From: Mesorhizobium opportunistum WSM2075
Lineage (GTDB): Bacteria; Pseudomonadota; Alphaproteobacteria; Rhizobiales; Rhizobiaceae
Assembly: GCF_000176035.2 (NCBI RefSeq)
Contig: NC_015675.1
Location: 2,980,001 to 3,044,000 of the forward strand
Length of the DNA: 64,000 nucleotides
Direction of reading: 5' to 3'
Shown here one piece after another: positions 51,866 to 60,982 of the stretch (position 1 is its first letter; each line of letters opens with the position of its first letter). Below the pieces are notes generated by a model. It did no database searches. It was not told the origin of the DNA and worked only from the letters and a program-made list of their open reading frames with translations. The translations under genes were made by a program, and so were the position numbers.

Positions 51866-54550
51866 TTGGCATCAAAACCAGCGAAGAAGGCGGGAGAAGA
51901 TTCGGAGTCGGTAGGGCTTGCCGCATTGGCCAAATTGGCAAGGACTTCCTACGAGGGCCGCCAGTGCGATCTGGACGCTAAACTTCAAAGTCTCGAAGCC
52001 CAGGCCCTACGGTTTGCGACTGTCATTGATAATATCTCCCAAGGTATCTGTTTATTCGATCCCGAGGAGCGGTTGATATTATCGAACCCTCGGTATTCTG
52101 AAATTTACCGGGTGCCGCCCGAGCGTCTTGTCCCGGGCATCACACTGCGGGAGATCGTGGTGCACCGCGTCGCCGCAGGGACATCCGCAATGTCGGTCGA
52201 CGAATATCTTGCTTTGGCCAGATCAGTTAATTCAGGTGCGATATCGCGAACGTGGGCTGCCGATCTTGCCGACGGACGAACGGTGCAAGTCTATCATCAC
52301 CCTATGCCGGACGGCGGTTGGGTTTCGACCCACGAGGATGTCACCGAGCTAATCGCTACACGCCAGATAGTCGACGAGCGGATATCGCTGCAGACCTTGA
52401 TCGACTGGGTACCCGATTACCTTTGGGTCAAAGATTCGGAAAGCCGCTTCATTGTGGCCAATAGGGCGCTCGCAGCCGACAGCGGGCGCGAAACGACCCG
52501 CGACATGATTGGATTGACAGACTTCGATCTTCACGCCCCCGAGCTTGCGAGCAAATTTCGAGCCGACGAATTGAGTGTTCTGCAGACGGGGCAGCCGATG
52601 ATCGATGAGGAAGAATTCGTTGTCGATCGTTCAGGGGCGGGCAAATGGCTTTCCTCAACCAAGGTACCGTTGCGTAACGACCGAAATGACGTCTTTGGCC
52701 TGGTCGGCATTGCTCACGACATAACAGGCCGCAAGCGGGAAGACATGCTCCGCACCGGGCAGGCAGAAATCCTTGAGATGATTGCGACCGGCGCGCCGCT
52801 GGACGACGTGCTGGACCGCCTGATGCGTCTCATGGAATCACAACTCACGGGGATTCTGGGTTCGGTGCTGCTCCTCGACAAGGAGGGCCGGCATCTGCGG
52901 CACGGCGCGGCGCCGAGCTTGGCGGAAGGGTACATAAATGCCATCGATGGAGTCGCCATCGGACCCAAGGTCGGATCTTGCGGGACCGCTGTGTTTCGAC
53001 GCGAACCGGTTGTAGTTGCCGACATCATGCGAGATCCTCTCTGGGACGATTATCGCGACCTGGCGGAGAGGTACGGTTACCGCTCTTGCTGGTCCACCCC
53101 GATAGTTTCCCACCAAGGCGCTGTTCTGGGTGTCTTTGCAATGTACTCCATGACGGTTCGTGAGCCCGCGGAGGCCGAGACCCGTCTGATCAACTTTACC
53201 ACTCGCATCGCCGGCATCGCCATCGAGCGCAAGAAGGCGGAAGACCAGATCCACTTCATGGCCAACCATGATGTGCTTACCGGACTGCCCAATCGAGCCT
53301 TGCTTCAGGACCGACTTTCGCAGGCGATTTTACACGCCCAAAGATATGATCGCTGGGTTTCGGTCGTCTTCATCGATCTGGACAATTTCAAGCTCATCAA
53401 TGACACGCTCGGCCACAACGCAGGCGACAGGCTGCTCAAAACAGTCGCCGAACGGATGGTGGGGTGCATCAGTTCGACCGATACTATCGTTCGACTTGGT
53501 GGTGACGAGTTCGTCCTTGTGCTTTCGGATCAACCGAAGAACGTCGACCTCATCGCAGAAACGCTGCAGAAACTCCGTACGGCAATAGCGGAGCCACTTC
53601 AATTGGGCGACCATTGCGTAAGGGCGACAGCAAGCATCGGTATCGCAACTTACCCAAAAGATGGAAAAGCCCCGGAAAGCCTCGTGGCCAATGCCGATGC
53701 TGCAATGTATCGGGCGAAAGCGGTCGGGCGCGACAACTTCCAGTTCTATGCTCCGGAGTTCAACACCAGGGCTCATGAACGCTTCTTATTGCAGGAAGAG
53801 CTTCGAACTGCGCTGGCTCGATCACAGTTCGAGCTCTTCTATCAGCCGCAGATAGATCTCCGATCCGTGCAGATCGTGGCCGTAGAAGCGTTGATACGCT
53901 GGAACCATCCAGCACACGGGGCGATGGCCCCAGTTGGCTTCATCCCCACGGCCGAGGAGACAGGCCTGATCGTGCCCATAGGCGATTGGGTCCTGCATGA
54001 GGCTTGTCGGCAGAACAAGGCTTGGCAAGATCTCGGATTGGAGCCGATCACCGTTTCCGTGAATGTCTCGGCTCGCCAATTCAGCGAAAAAAACCTGGTT
54101 GAACGTGTCGTTCACGCGCTCAGTGAGAGTGACCTGGAGGGCTGCTATCTCGAACTTGAACTCACAGAAAGCCTGATCATGCAGGACGTCGGTCTGGCAG
54201 TCACAACGATGAACAAACTCCAAAGCTTAGGGGTTCAGATTTCGATCGACGATTTCGGCACAGGGTATTCAAGCCTGAGTGCTCTCAAGACATTTCCAAT
54301 CGCACGGCTAAAAATCGACAAGTCGTTTATCGACGACGTCGCCACGAACGAAGACGATCAGGCGGTCGCGAGTGCCGTCATATCGCTCGGTCAAAAACTG
54401 AAAATGAGAGTCATTGCGGAAGGAGTCGAGACTGACGAGCAGGTGGCGTTTCTACGCAAAAACAATTGCGATGAGATGCAGGGTTATCACTTCAGCAAAC
54501 CGGTATGCTCACGAGAGATCGAAAGGTTGCTGGAGAGCCGCAGCAGATAG
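51866..54550 (+). CDS. PAS-PAS-GAF-GGDEF-EAL cyclic-di-GMP signalling protein
   Basis: This 894-residue soluble protein has two PAS domains (about 45-160, FATVIDNISQGICLFDPEER; about 170-290, DYLWVKDSESRFIVAN) and a GAF domain (about 300-455, GSCGTAVFRREPVVVADI). A GGDEF domain with intact RLGGDEF near 550 and an EAL domain with VEALIRW near 675 follow. Both catalytic signatures are intact, so it could make and/or degrade cyclic di-GMP. No transmembrane helix is seen. The TTG at 51866 has GGAGGAG 7 bp upstream and is the best start. The DDFGTGYSSL motif supports an active EAL. Confidence 0.9.
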   Translation: MASKPAKKAGEDSESVGLAALAKLARTSYEGRQCDLDAKLQSLEAQALRFATVIDNISQGICLFDPEERLILSNPRYSEIYRVPPERLVPGITLREIVVHRVAAGTSAMSVDEYLALARSVNSGAISRTWAADLADGRTVQVYHHPMPDGGWVSTHEDVTELIATRQIVDERISLQTLIDWVPDYLWVKDSESRFIVANRALAADSGRETTRDMIGLTDFDLHAPELASKFRADELSVLQTGQPMIDEEEFVVDRSGAGKWLSSTKVPLRNDRNDVFGLVGIAHDITGRKREDMLRTGQAEILEMIATGAPLDDVLDRLMRLMESQLTGILGSVLLLDKEGRHLRHGAAPSLAEGYINAIDGVAIGPKVGSCGTAVFRREPVVVADIMRDPLWDDYRDLAERYGYRSCWSTPIVSHQGAVLGVFAMYSMTVREPAEAETRLINFTTRIAGIAIERKKAEDQIHFMANHDVLTGLPNRALLQDRLSQAILHAQRYDRWVSVVFIDLDNFKLINDTLGHNAGDRLLKTVAERMVGCISSTDTIVRLGGDEFVLVLSDQPKNVDLIAETLQKLRTAIAEPLQLGDHCVRATASIGIATYPKDGKAPESLVANADAAMYRAKAVGRDNFQFYAPEFNTRAHERFLLQEELRTALARSQFELFYQPQIDLRSVQIVAVEALIRWNHPAHGAMAPVGFIPTAEETGLIVPIGDWVLHEACRQNKAWQDLGLEPITVSVNVSARQFSEKNLVERVVHALSESDLEGCYLELELTESLIMQDVGLAVTTMNKLQSLGVQISIDDFGTGYSSLSALKTFPIARLKIDKSFIDDVATNEDDQAVASAVISLGQKLKMRVIAEGVETDEQVAFLRKNNCDEMQGYHFSKPVCSREIERLLESRSR

Positions 54551-54868
54551 CTCAGATTGCGTTGATCGCCGACGTCGACCGAAAAAGGCTTCAGCCCTCA
54601 CGTGATGGCGACCCATGCAGGAGTGAGTGGCGGCGGTCGCGATGCGGGTCATCCCGCCTGACTGCTCGGCCCAGGGTCTTTCAACATTTGAGGCCCGACG
54701 GTAGGCGCCGGAAGCGCGTGACGCCGTTGCCTCCCGGATCATTGCCAACACGTAGCCGGCGTCAAAGACGAGGCTGAACTTGTGCCGCTTTCAAAGCAAC
54801 CGCTGGGCCGTTAGCTGGAGGAACAGATTGGCAGTCGTTAAGACCAGGAGTGCTGGAAACTCGGACCC
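54551..54868. other. Intergenic stretch with no recognisable content
   Basis: The 318 bases between the signalling protein and the small membrane protein show no gene, hairpin with T-run, or repeat. Confidence 0.45.
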
Positions 54869-55246
54869 ATGAGATACGTAGTCGCCTCGCTGTTCGGCGC
54901 CCTATTATTGTTCGGGTTCATCGCCTTGGCCGGCGCCGGCCACGGCTGGATCGCGGGCGCGTTCAGTTGTCTGCCATTAGCTGCGGTCTCATTTGCCGCT
55001 TGGCTCAACGCACTGCGCACCGTGCCTTCGCTCAATGTCGCTAACGGACTGCTTGTTACCCCATGCGTCGTGCTGGTGGGCACGGCATACGGCACGCTGT
55101 CGGAAGGCACGGGCTACTTCCTTGGTTATTGGCGCCTGCAAGGTCCCCTGACCGGGTCGATTATCGCTCTCATTTATTTCAACTGGATATTCGCTTACGG
55201 GTTTTCATGGTGGCGGCGGCGTGCCTCATCCAGCATCGGAACCTGA
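54869..55246 (+). CDS. Small integral membrane protein of unknown function
   Basis: This 125-residue protein has four hydrophobic segments: near residues 3-23 (VVASLFGALLLFGFIALAG), 27-46, 62-82 (LLVTPCVVLVGTAYG) and 95-113 (GSIIALIYFNWIFAYGFSW). It ends in a basic tail WWRRRAS. No family is recognised. The translated pattern, with charged tail and clean membrane segments, argues that it is a real gene. The ribosome site is weak. It is not evidently in an operon. Confidence 0.6.
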   Translation: MRYVVASLFGALLLFGFIALAGAGHGWIAGAFSCLPLAAVSFAAWLNALRTVPSLNVANGLLVTPCVVLVGTAYGTLSEGTGYFLGYWRLQGPLTGSIIALIYFNWIFAYGFSWWRRRASSSIGT

Positions 55247-55598
55247 CCCAAACGCAAGCTTATGGTCGCGTGGCAAAGCGACGGTCTGGCCCGAAGCATC
55301 GGCCATGACATGAATTTCAGTCACGGAGGTAATACAGCTACTGTTCACAGACGCCACGGCGTCCCAGCGGCCGCGACCTGCCGCCGCTGGCTGGTTCGGC
55401 GTCGGCTCTTCATGGTGCTGCATCTTCTCGACAGCGCGACCGCCACCGCTTTGTCTTTGGTGGGGGGCTGCAAATCAATTCGGCGCTAACCAAACTGTTG
55501 GCGTAAATTGCGTCGCACGAGCAGCGCGTTTTAATGAGGCGGGATGCGATGCACTGGCAAGCTTTCTGCTGCCTGCACTCTGCTGAAGGGCGAGACTG
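55247..55598. other. Intergenic stretch with no recognisable gene
   Basis: These 352 bases before the toxin-antitoxin promoter contain only short overlapping frames lacking start signals. No repeat other than those listed separately was found. Confidence 0.45.
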
Positions 55599-55630
55599 TG
55601 GGCTTGAATTGGCTCAGACCTGGGCTTGAA
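55599..55630. repeat. Direct repeats at the toxin-antitoxin promoter
   Basis: TGGGCTTGAA occurs at 55599-55608 and again at 55621-55630, 22 bp apart (two helical turns). The second copy overlaps the proposed -35 box. This layout suits binding of an antitoxin or toxin-antitoxin complex that represses its own promoter. Confidence 0.5.
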
Positions 55631-55654
55631 AGCCGTGGAGGACTGCCATATCCT
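55626..55654 (+). promoter_or_regulatory. Putative sigma-70 promoter of the RES/Xre module
   Basis: TTGAAA (55626-55631), a 17-bp spacer and TATCCT (55649-55654) form a good -35/-10 pair. Transcription would start near 55661, about 20-28 bp before the antitoxin start. It argues against a TTG start at 55626 for the antitoxin. Confidence 0.5.
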
Positions 55655-55679
55655 TTGCACAAGAAATCTGGCTCTCACT

Positions 55680-56087
55680 ATGGGTAGGATGAATTCTGTG
55701 GCCAAGGCACTCAAGATCCCCCAACGGAACGGACCTCTCATCTTGTCCTATATGGACCGGAACGGGAAAATTGCGATCGGACAGGTGGCGGATGGGTTTG
55801 GCATGTCCAAGAGCCAGTTGGCCCAAACCGCTGGTCTTGCTCGCGAGACCCTGTATCGGCCGGAGCGCAGCGCTGCGGTAAAAACACAGGGGCGTCTGCG
55901 GGAGATGCTCGAGATTATCAGTCGCGTGACGGATTGGGCGGGCGGCAAGGAGCAGGCGATGGCCTGGTATCGCGCTCAGCCGCTTCCAGCATTCGGCGGA
56001 CGCACGGCTGAGGCGCTGGTGAAGGACGGCAAGGCCGTTGCGGTCCGTGATTATCTCGATCACATGGCCGTTGGTGGCTTTGCGTGA
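55680..56087 (+). CDS. Antitoxin of RES/Xre module (Xre/MbcA/ParS, DUF2384-type)
   Basis: The 135-residue protein has an N-terminal helical DNA-binding part (VADGFGMSKSQLAQTAGL, then RETLYRPERS) and a C-terminal toxin-binding domain (RLREMLEIISRVTDWAGGKEQAMAWYRAQPLPAFGGRTAEALV), the MbcA/ParS/DUF2384 signature. It should neutralise the RES toxin and repress the operon. ATGs at 55680 and 55689 are both possible; neither has a clear ribosome site. Its stop overlaps the toxin GTG by 4 bp, so the two are co-translated. Confidence 0.85.
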   Translation: MGRMNSVAKALKIPQRNGPLILSYMDRNGKIAIGQVADGFGMSKSQLAQTAGLARETLYRPERSAAVKTQGRLREMLEIISRVTDWAGGKEQAMAWYRAQPLPAFGGRTAEALVKDGKAVAVRDYLDHMAVGGFA

Positions 56088-56602
56088 AGTTCGTCGGAAC
56101 CTGCTATCGGGCGCACGATCCACGTTGGGCATTTAAGCCCACTTCCGGTGCAGGAGCAGCGATCAGGGGGGCACGATTCAACCCCAAAGGTGTGCCGGCG
56201 CTCTATCTGGCGTTAACCTTGATGACAGCGATCAAGGAAGCCAACCAGGGCTTCGCGCAGCGGATCGACCCCTGCGTGCTGTGTTCGTATGAGGTCGACT
56301 GCGGCGACATCGCGGATCTGACAACGAAAGAGACGAGGGGAGAATTTTCTGTCGCGCTCGAAGACATGGGCTGCGCCTGGGCGACGGCGCTTAGCGACGG
56401 GGAGCGCCCGGCGTCCTGGTCCGTCTACGACCGGCTGCGGCCTCGAAATATTGCCGGCATCGTTGTCCCAAGTTTCGCGCCGAGCGCCGAGATGGAGGGT
56501 CGCAACCTGGTACTTTGGGACTGGGGTCCGGATCTGCCGCACAAGGTAGCTGTATTCGACCCGAGCGGTCGGTTGCCCAAGGACCAACTATCCTGGCGGT
56601 AA
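56084..56602 (+). CDS. RES domain toxin (NAD+-degrading)
   Basis: The 172-residue protein begins at a GTG that overlaps the antitoxin stop. It has CYRAHDPRWAFKPTSG and RGARFNPKGVPALYLALTL, the R-x-x-x-x-F-x-x-x-G-x-x-A-L-Y-x-A pattern that names the RES family (Arg, Glu, Ser), with the Glu in AIKEANQGF and Ser in RPASWSVYD. Characterised members phosphorolyse or hydrolyse NAD+ and stop growth until the antitoxin binds. All three key residues appear present, so the toxin is probably active. It is the distal gene of the module. Confidence 0.88.
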   Translation: MKFVGTCYRAHDPRWAFKPTSGAGAAIRGARFNPKGVPALYLALTLMTAIKEANQGFAQRIDPCVLCSYEVDCGDIADLTTKETRGEFSVALEDMGCAWATALSDGERPASWSVYDRLRPRNIAGIVVPSFAPSAEMEGRNLVLWDWGPDLPHKVAVFDPSGRLPKDQLSWR

Positions 56603-57459
56603 CGCACTCTCGCTCATCCGGACGGCAGGGGGGCTTTCGCCCTACAGGTCTGATAGTTTGGTGAGGTTGACACAAAAGCAATCGCGTCTGTGCCTCGCCA
56701 AGTCAAATCTCGGGTACCTCAGATCTTCCACTCCCGGGATGAAAGCAGCCAGGACAGGTAGGGAGCTAAGGCGCTGCGGGCGAGCGCGGTAGCAGACTCT
56801 CAGCGATGCGCGCTGCAACGGCGGCAACGACCCACAACCAGGGCGGGTTCTGCCACTGCGTCGAGCGGTGCTTGTGCAGTGAGAGCCCCGAAAGCGGTGG
56901 GGCTCGATTTGGTTTGCAATCACCCCTCCAGCTTTCTTGCGTTCCGCTGCAGCGTCTTCATCACTGCTGTTCTCCTCGATCAGGTCGCGATCGTGTCGAA
57001 GAGGAGTGCTGCTTGGCGCGGTACTGATTTCATAAGCTGCCCTATCGGAAACCCCTGTTGCGAGCCCGGATATTCCACCGTGTCCTGTCACGGGTCCCGG
57101 CTGGCTGGTGCTCCTTTGACGCCAAGAACCTCGCTGGCCCACCAATGTTCCCGCGCTTAATCAACCCATCGCTGATCGAAGTGACAGTGGCGCCCGCCCG
57201 TCATATTCGCGTGTAGGATGTAGGTTGCCAATTTCCTGAAACGCTCGGGGCAGCAGCAGAGGTCGGAGTATTGGAGGGCAATACCGCTTGGCTTGCTGGG
57301 CACGTTTAGTGCCCTTCCTGGCTCGATCTCTTCGCGCGGTGCCATCACCTGGGCAGGTCACCTATCATCGAGTTTAACGGCACAGTTGCTCATTGCCCGC
57401 CGTCCTTGGCAGCGGGCGCCTTTAACGGTCCAGAAGTTTTCCTGGCGTACAGCAGGTTC
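56603..57459. other. Long intergenic stretch with a hairpin
   Basis: These 857 bases hold no gene I can support. Frames on the minus strand up to about 170 codons have no family resemblance and irregular composition. The one clear structure is the hairpin at 56883-56905. Confidence 0.45.
56883..56905 (+). terminator. Stem-loop followed by T-rich tract, possible terminator
   Basis: GAGCCCC-N9-GGGGCTC is a perfect 7-bp stem followed by GATTTGGTTT on the plus strand. It is 280 bp beyond the toxin stop, so it may end the toxin-antitoxin transcript or an unannotated small RNA. Confidence 0.4.
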
Positions 57460-59673
57460 ATGAAACCGCTACGGCATTTTGGCGAACCAACCCGCCGTCT
57501 CTTCCTCTTGAGAACGGCTTTGCCCATCACCGTGGTGACGCTGATAGTTGCGATCGTCACCGCGGGACTTTTGCTGTGGTCGGCTATCCAGACTGACCGT
57601 GTTGCCGTGTCGCGGCAAAAAAGCCTGGTTGCGCTGATCGTATCCAACCTGGAGAGCGGAGTAGCGCATGACCAGGAGAGCGTCACGGTTTGGGACGATG
57701 CGGTCAACGCGCTGCGGAGCCGCGACGCAAAATGGATCGACACCAATCTCGGCAGCTGGATGCACACTTACTTTGGCCACGACCAGGTCTACATTCTCGA
57801 CGCCAATGACGCGCCAGTCTACGCATTCGTCGACGGCTCTATTGTCGCTTCCTCCAGCTACCGTTCCGCAAGCCCGATGACAGCGCCTCTTGTCCTCAAT
57901 CTTAGGGCAAGATTGAAACGTGAGGACACCGATGGAGTGACGGAGCAGGTGCTCACGGTAGGTGCCTCCGACATGGCCGTCATCTCGGGCCACCCCGCCA
58001 TTGTGAGTGTAAAGCCGGTCGTTTCCGACAGTGGCCACATCGCGCAAATACCAGGGGAGGAGTTCCTGCACGTCGCAATTCGATATCTCGATGGCAGTCT
58101 GCTTACCTTGCTGCGCCAGGATTATCTGCTCGAGGGCGCGCGTTTCTCCTGGCTCAACAAGCTCGCCTCGGCAGAGGCATCTTATCCCCTCGTCGACCGA
58201 TCTGGCTCGACCATCGGCTTCTTCGTCTGGCAGCCATACCGGCCCGGGACCTTCGTTCTCTTTCAACTGGTTCCAATTCTGGTCGTCTTGTGCGGGCTGG
58301 TTCTGGGCGGCGTCATTGTGGCTCTCAGAGCGTTGCGCAGGCGAACTTTGAAGCTAATTGAATCGGAAGATCGAATCTTTCAACTCGCCCACAACGATCT
58401 GCTTACCGCGCTGCCCAATCGCGGGCAATTCAACGACCGTTTGGCCGACGCGCTGTCGCGGCTGCCTTCGACGGGCGAGCAACTGGCAGTTCTTTACCTC
58501 GACCTGGACAGGTTCAAGCAGGTAAATGATACCTTCGGTCACCCGGCCGGCGATGAGCTGCTTAGGGAGTTTGCAGACCGGTTGAGGCGGCTAACCACCG
58601 AGGCAGACACGGTCGCGCGCCTGGGTGGCGACGAATTCATCATCATCAAGCGTTCGGTCGCAGGCGAAGATGAGGTCAGGACGTTATGCGAACATTTGCT
58701 CGAGTCCGCGCGCCGGCCATTCCAGGTCGCCGGAGCTCAGGTCTTTGTGGGGGTGAGTGTTGGCGCAGCGTTTGCTCCAAGGGACGGATTGGAGTGGGTA
58801 GAGTTGGTGCGTAAAGCCGACGTCGCACTGTATCACGCCAAGGCTCGGGGCCGCAGCAGCTATGCATTCTTCGCAACCGAGATGGACCAAACCCTGGCAA
58901 TGCGCAAGGGTCTCGAACAGGACCTGCGCAGTGCTTTGCAAGCGCCCGGCCAGATTCAGGTCTACTACCAGCCGCTATACACCGCAGACACAAACCGGAT
59001 GGCAGGTGTTGAAGCGCTTGCCCGCTGGTCGCATGTGGAGCGTGGTTGGGTTGCGCCCGACTTGTTCGTACCGTTGGCCGAAGAAATGGGACTGGTTGAA
59101 CAATTGGGCGAACTGGTTCTCCGTCAGGCGTGTCTGGATGCGGTACACTGGCCAATCGAGACATTGGCGGTGAACGTCTCGGCTTTGCAATTGAACAATC
59201 CGAGCTTTGCCATGAAGGTCACGAGCATCCTGCTGGAGACCCAGATGGACCCTCGACGGCTTGAACTCGAGGTCACCGAAAGCACGCTGTCTCAGCACCG
59301 GACTGAATGCCAGCAGAACGTCGAAGCATTGCGCAGCATCGGCGTACGCTTTGCTCTTGATGATTTTGGGACGGGGTTCTCCTCACTTGGACGCCTGCAG
59401 ACCCTGGAAGTCGACCGGATCAAGATCGACCGAAGCTTTGTGCAGGGCTTTGGTCACTCAAATGGAGACGAGGCTATTGTTCAGGCGATAATTGACCTGG
59501 CCCGCGCCACTGGCCTCAGCACCACGGCGGAAGGTGTGGAGACGGACAGCCAACGCAATTTTCTGCGCAAACTCGGCTGTGACCAGCTACAGGGATTCTT
59601 GCTGTCCAGGCCCGTGCCCAAGCAAGAGATCGAGAATCTCACAACGGGCGCAACAAGGCGCGCTTCCGCCTGA
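57460..59673 (+). CDS. Membrane CHASE4-GGDEF-EAL cyclic-di-GMP signalling protein
   Basis: This 737-residue protein has a transmembrane helix near 19-41 (ALPITVVTLIVAIVTAGLLL), a periplasmic sensor domain resembling CHASE4 (about 45-260, with SVTVWDDAVNAL), and a second helix near 267-290 (LFQLVPILVVLCGLVLGGVI). The cytoplasmic part is GGDEF (ARLGGDEFIII near 392) and EAL (GVEALARW near 512, DDFGTGFSSL). Both signatures are intact. It differs from the soluble protein at 51866 in sensing periplasmic signals. The ATG at 57460 is preferred to an upstream TTG because the basic, helix-preceding N-terminus starts there. Confidence 0.88.
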   Translation: MKPLRHFGEPTRRLFLLRTALPITVVTLIVAIVTAGLLLWSAIQTDRVAVSRQKSLVALIVSNLESGVAHDQESVTVWDDAVNALRSRDAKWIDTNLGSWMHTYFGHDQVYILDANDAPVYAFVDGSIVASSSYRSASPMTAPLVLNLRARLKREDTDGVTEQVLTVGASDMAVISGHPAIVSVKPVVSDSGHIAQIPGEEFLHVAIRYLDGSLLTLLRQDYLLEGARFSWLNKLASAEASYPLVDRSGSTIGFFVWQPYRPGTFVLFQLVPILVVLCGLVLGGVIVALRALRRRTLKLIESEDRIFQLAHNDLLTALPNRGQFNDRLADALSRLPSTGEQLAVLYLDLDRFKQVNDTFGHPAGDELLREFADRLRRLTTEADTVARLGGDEFIIIKRSVAGEDEVRTLCEHLLESARRPFQVAGAQVFVGVSVGAAFAPRDGLEWVELVRKADVALYHAKARGRSSYAFFATEMDQTLAMRKGLEQDLRSALQAPGQIQVYYQPLYTADTNRMAGVEALARWSHVERGWVAPDLFVPLAEEMGLVEQLGELVLRQACLDAVHWPIETLAVNVSALQLNNPSFAMKVTSILLETQMDPRRLELEVTESTLSQHRTECQQNVEALRSIGVRFALDDFGTGFSSLGRLQTLEVDRIKIDRSFVQGFGHSNGDEAIVQAIIDLARATGLSTTAEGVETDSQRNFLRKLGCDQLQGFLLSRPVPKQEIENLTTGATRRASA

Positions 59674-59863
59674 GGCCGCCGAATGCGGGTTCGGGTGACC
59701 CTTAACGGGCTTGTGGCAGGCGATGCGGTTCTGGCACTCGGTCAAAATCGGCCAGCACATTTCCTGGCGGAGAGGAGCTGAGCACCCGTCGCCCAGAACC
59801 TCCACTTTGTGGTTGCGCCTGCCTGCCATGCCGTTTTCCATAAAAACTTTGCCGCGTTGCTTG

Positions 59864-60106
59864 TCACTCACTCTGTTGATGTTCCAATCTCCGGGCTGCC
59901 GGTGCCGACGGATAGCTCGCGAGCACCGTCTCCAGGCGAGCCAGGCGGGCCTTTTGGGCGTTCAGCTCATAGCCGGAACGCCATGCGCTTCTCCCGGGTC
60001 GTGCGTCTCTGCATTGATCGATTTGAAGCAGCGAGATGCTGAGGCGGACCGCGTCGATCTCTTTGACGAGCGCGGCCATCACCGGTTTGCGACTATGCAT
60101 GGCCAT
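59864..60106 (-). CDS. Small hypothetical protein
   Basis: About 80 residues, starting MAMHSRKPVMAALVKEIDAV. It is mostly helical, with RLSISLLQIDQCRD and LNAQKARLARLETVLASY as probable amphipathic helices. Third positions are GC-rich as in the neighbouring genes, which supports coding. No ribosome site stands out; ATG at 60079 is an alternative. No family is recognised. Confidence 0.4.
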   Translation of the reverse strand: MAMHSRKPVMAALVKEIDAVRLSISLLQIDQCRDARPGRSAWRSGYELNAQKARLARLETVLASYPSAPAARRLEHQQSE

Positions 60107-60605
60107 ACTTGCTGTACGAGGGTGGCGCAAAACGTCAAGCAAGAGGAAATGTTCCCTGGCCGCGTGTGGCGGCGGAATTTGCCTGGCATCTGGCCTTTGC
60201 CGGGCCGCGAACATCGTGCACGCCGACCAGTCGGCATTCTTGCCAAGTCGGTCCGAGGCCGCCTGGCCTGTCGATGGACATGGTTAACGAGATGGCTATC
60301 GCCAAAGTTTGCGCCTCACGTCAGATGAGACTTGCGCCATCAGCCCCGACGATGGCCGGCGACGGGCGGCCCGAAGCAAAGCGGTCTAAGCACGGCCCGG
60401 GGCGGCAACAGCCCTCTTGTATTGGAGCTCACTTTAGCCTCGGCCTAGCGGCGTGATGACTCTCCCGGTTCGTCGCATTCTTCGCAGGCGGGACAGTGCA
60501 CCAGGGCGGTGCCGGACATGGAACAATGCACTGGCGGTCTGGTTTGATAGGCAAGCACTGAGAGCTGGTACTCGGGCTTTGCGGACAGACGGAAAGGAAC
60601 TGAAT
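60107..60605. other. Intergenic stretch with no recognisable gene
   Basis: These 499 bases contain no convincing frame or structure. The last 15 bases include GGAAAGGAAC, the ribosome site of the next small gene. Confidence 0.4.
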
Positions 60606-60794
60606 ATGTCGAGATCTTCCTACCCAAGCGGGCCGGGCAACAAAGGCAAGGTCGACAACGCTCCTGACGGATCTCCAGAACAGGATCCCGTGGAGGGTCG
60701 CGCGAAACAATCGACCGCGAACTCGAACGGACAGACGTCAAGGACGGCTCCGACGAAACCGAACGCCTCCGCAGAGATTTGGGACGACAGGTGA
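60606..60794 (+). CDS. Small hydrophilic hypothetical protein upstream of ligD
   Basis: This 62-residue protein (MSRSSYPSGPGNKGKVDNAP onward) is rich in Ser, Gly, Pro and Asn and looks disordered. GGAAAGGAAC 5 bp before the ATG is a strong ribosome site, the main reason to call it. It lies 188 bp before ligD in the same direction. No function is known. Confidence 0.45.
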   Translation: MSRSSYPSGPGNKGKVDNAPDGSPEQDPVEGRAKQSTANSNGQTSRTAPTKPNASAEIWDDR

Positions 60795-60982
60795 AGGAGG
60801 AGACGAACTTGCCCGGGCGGGGATCGGCCTGACAGGGTGAATAGTTCGCTGGAATGCATACGAGCACTGGCCGGCTTGGGTGGGCATGCTGGTCGCCCGA
60901 ACAGGTCATATTCATTTTTACTAAAACTCCAGGAACCGATTGCTGCTATCCGATTTGACTCCGGTCAGGGAGTCGCAAGTGC

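Noticed and set aside
56642..57145. 167-codon minus-strand frame
   Set aside because: Irregular composition, no ribosome site and no recognisable domain.
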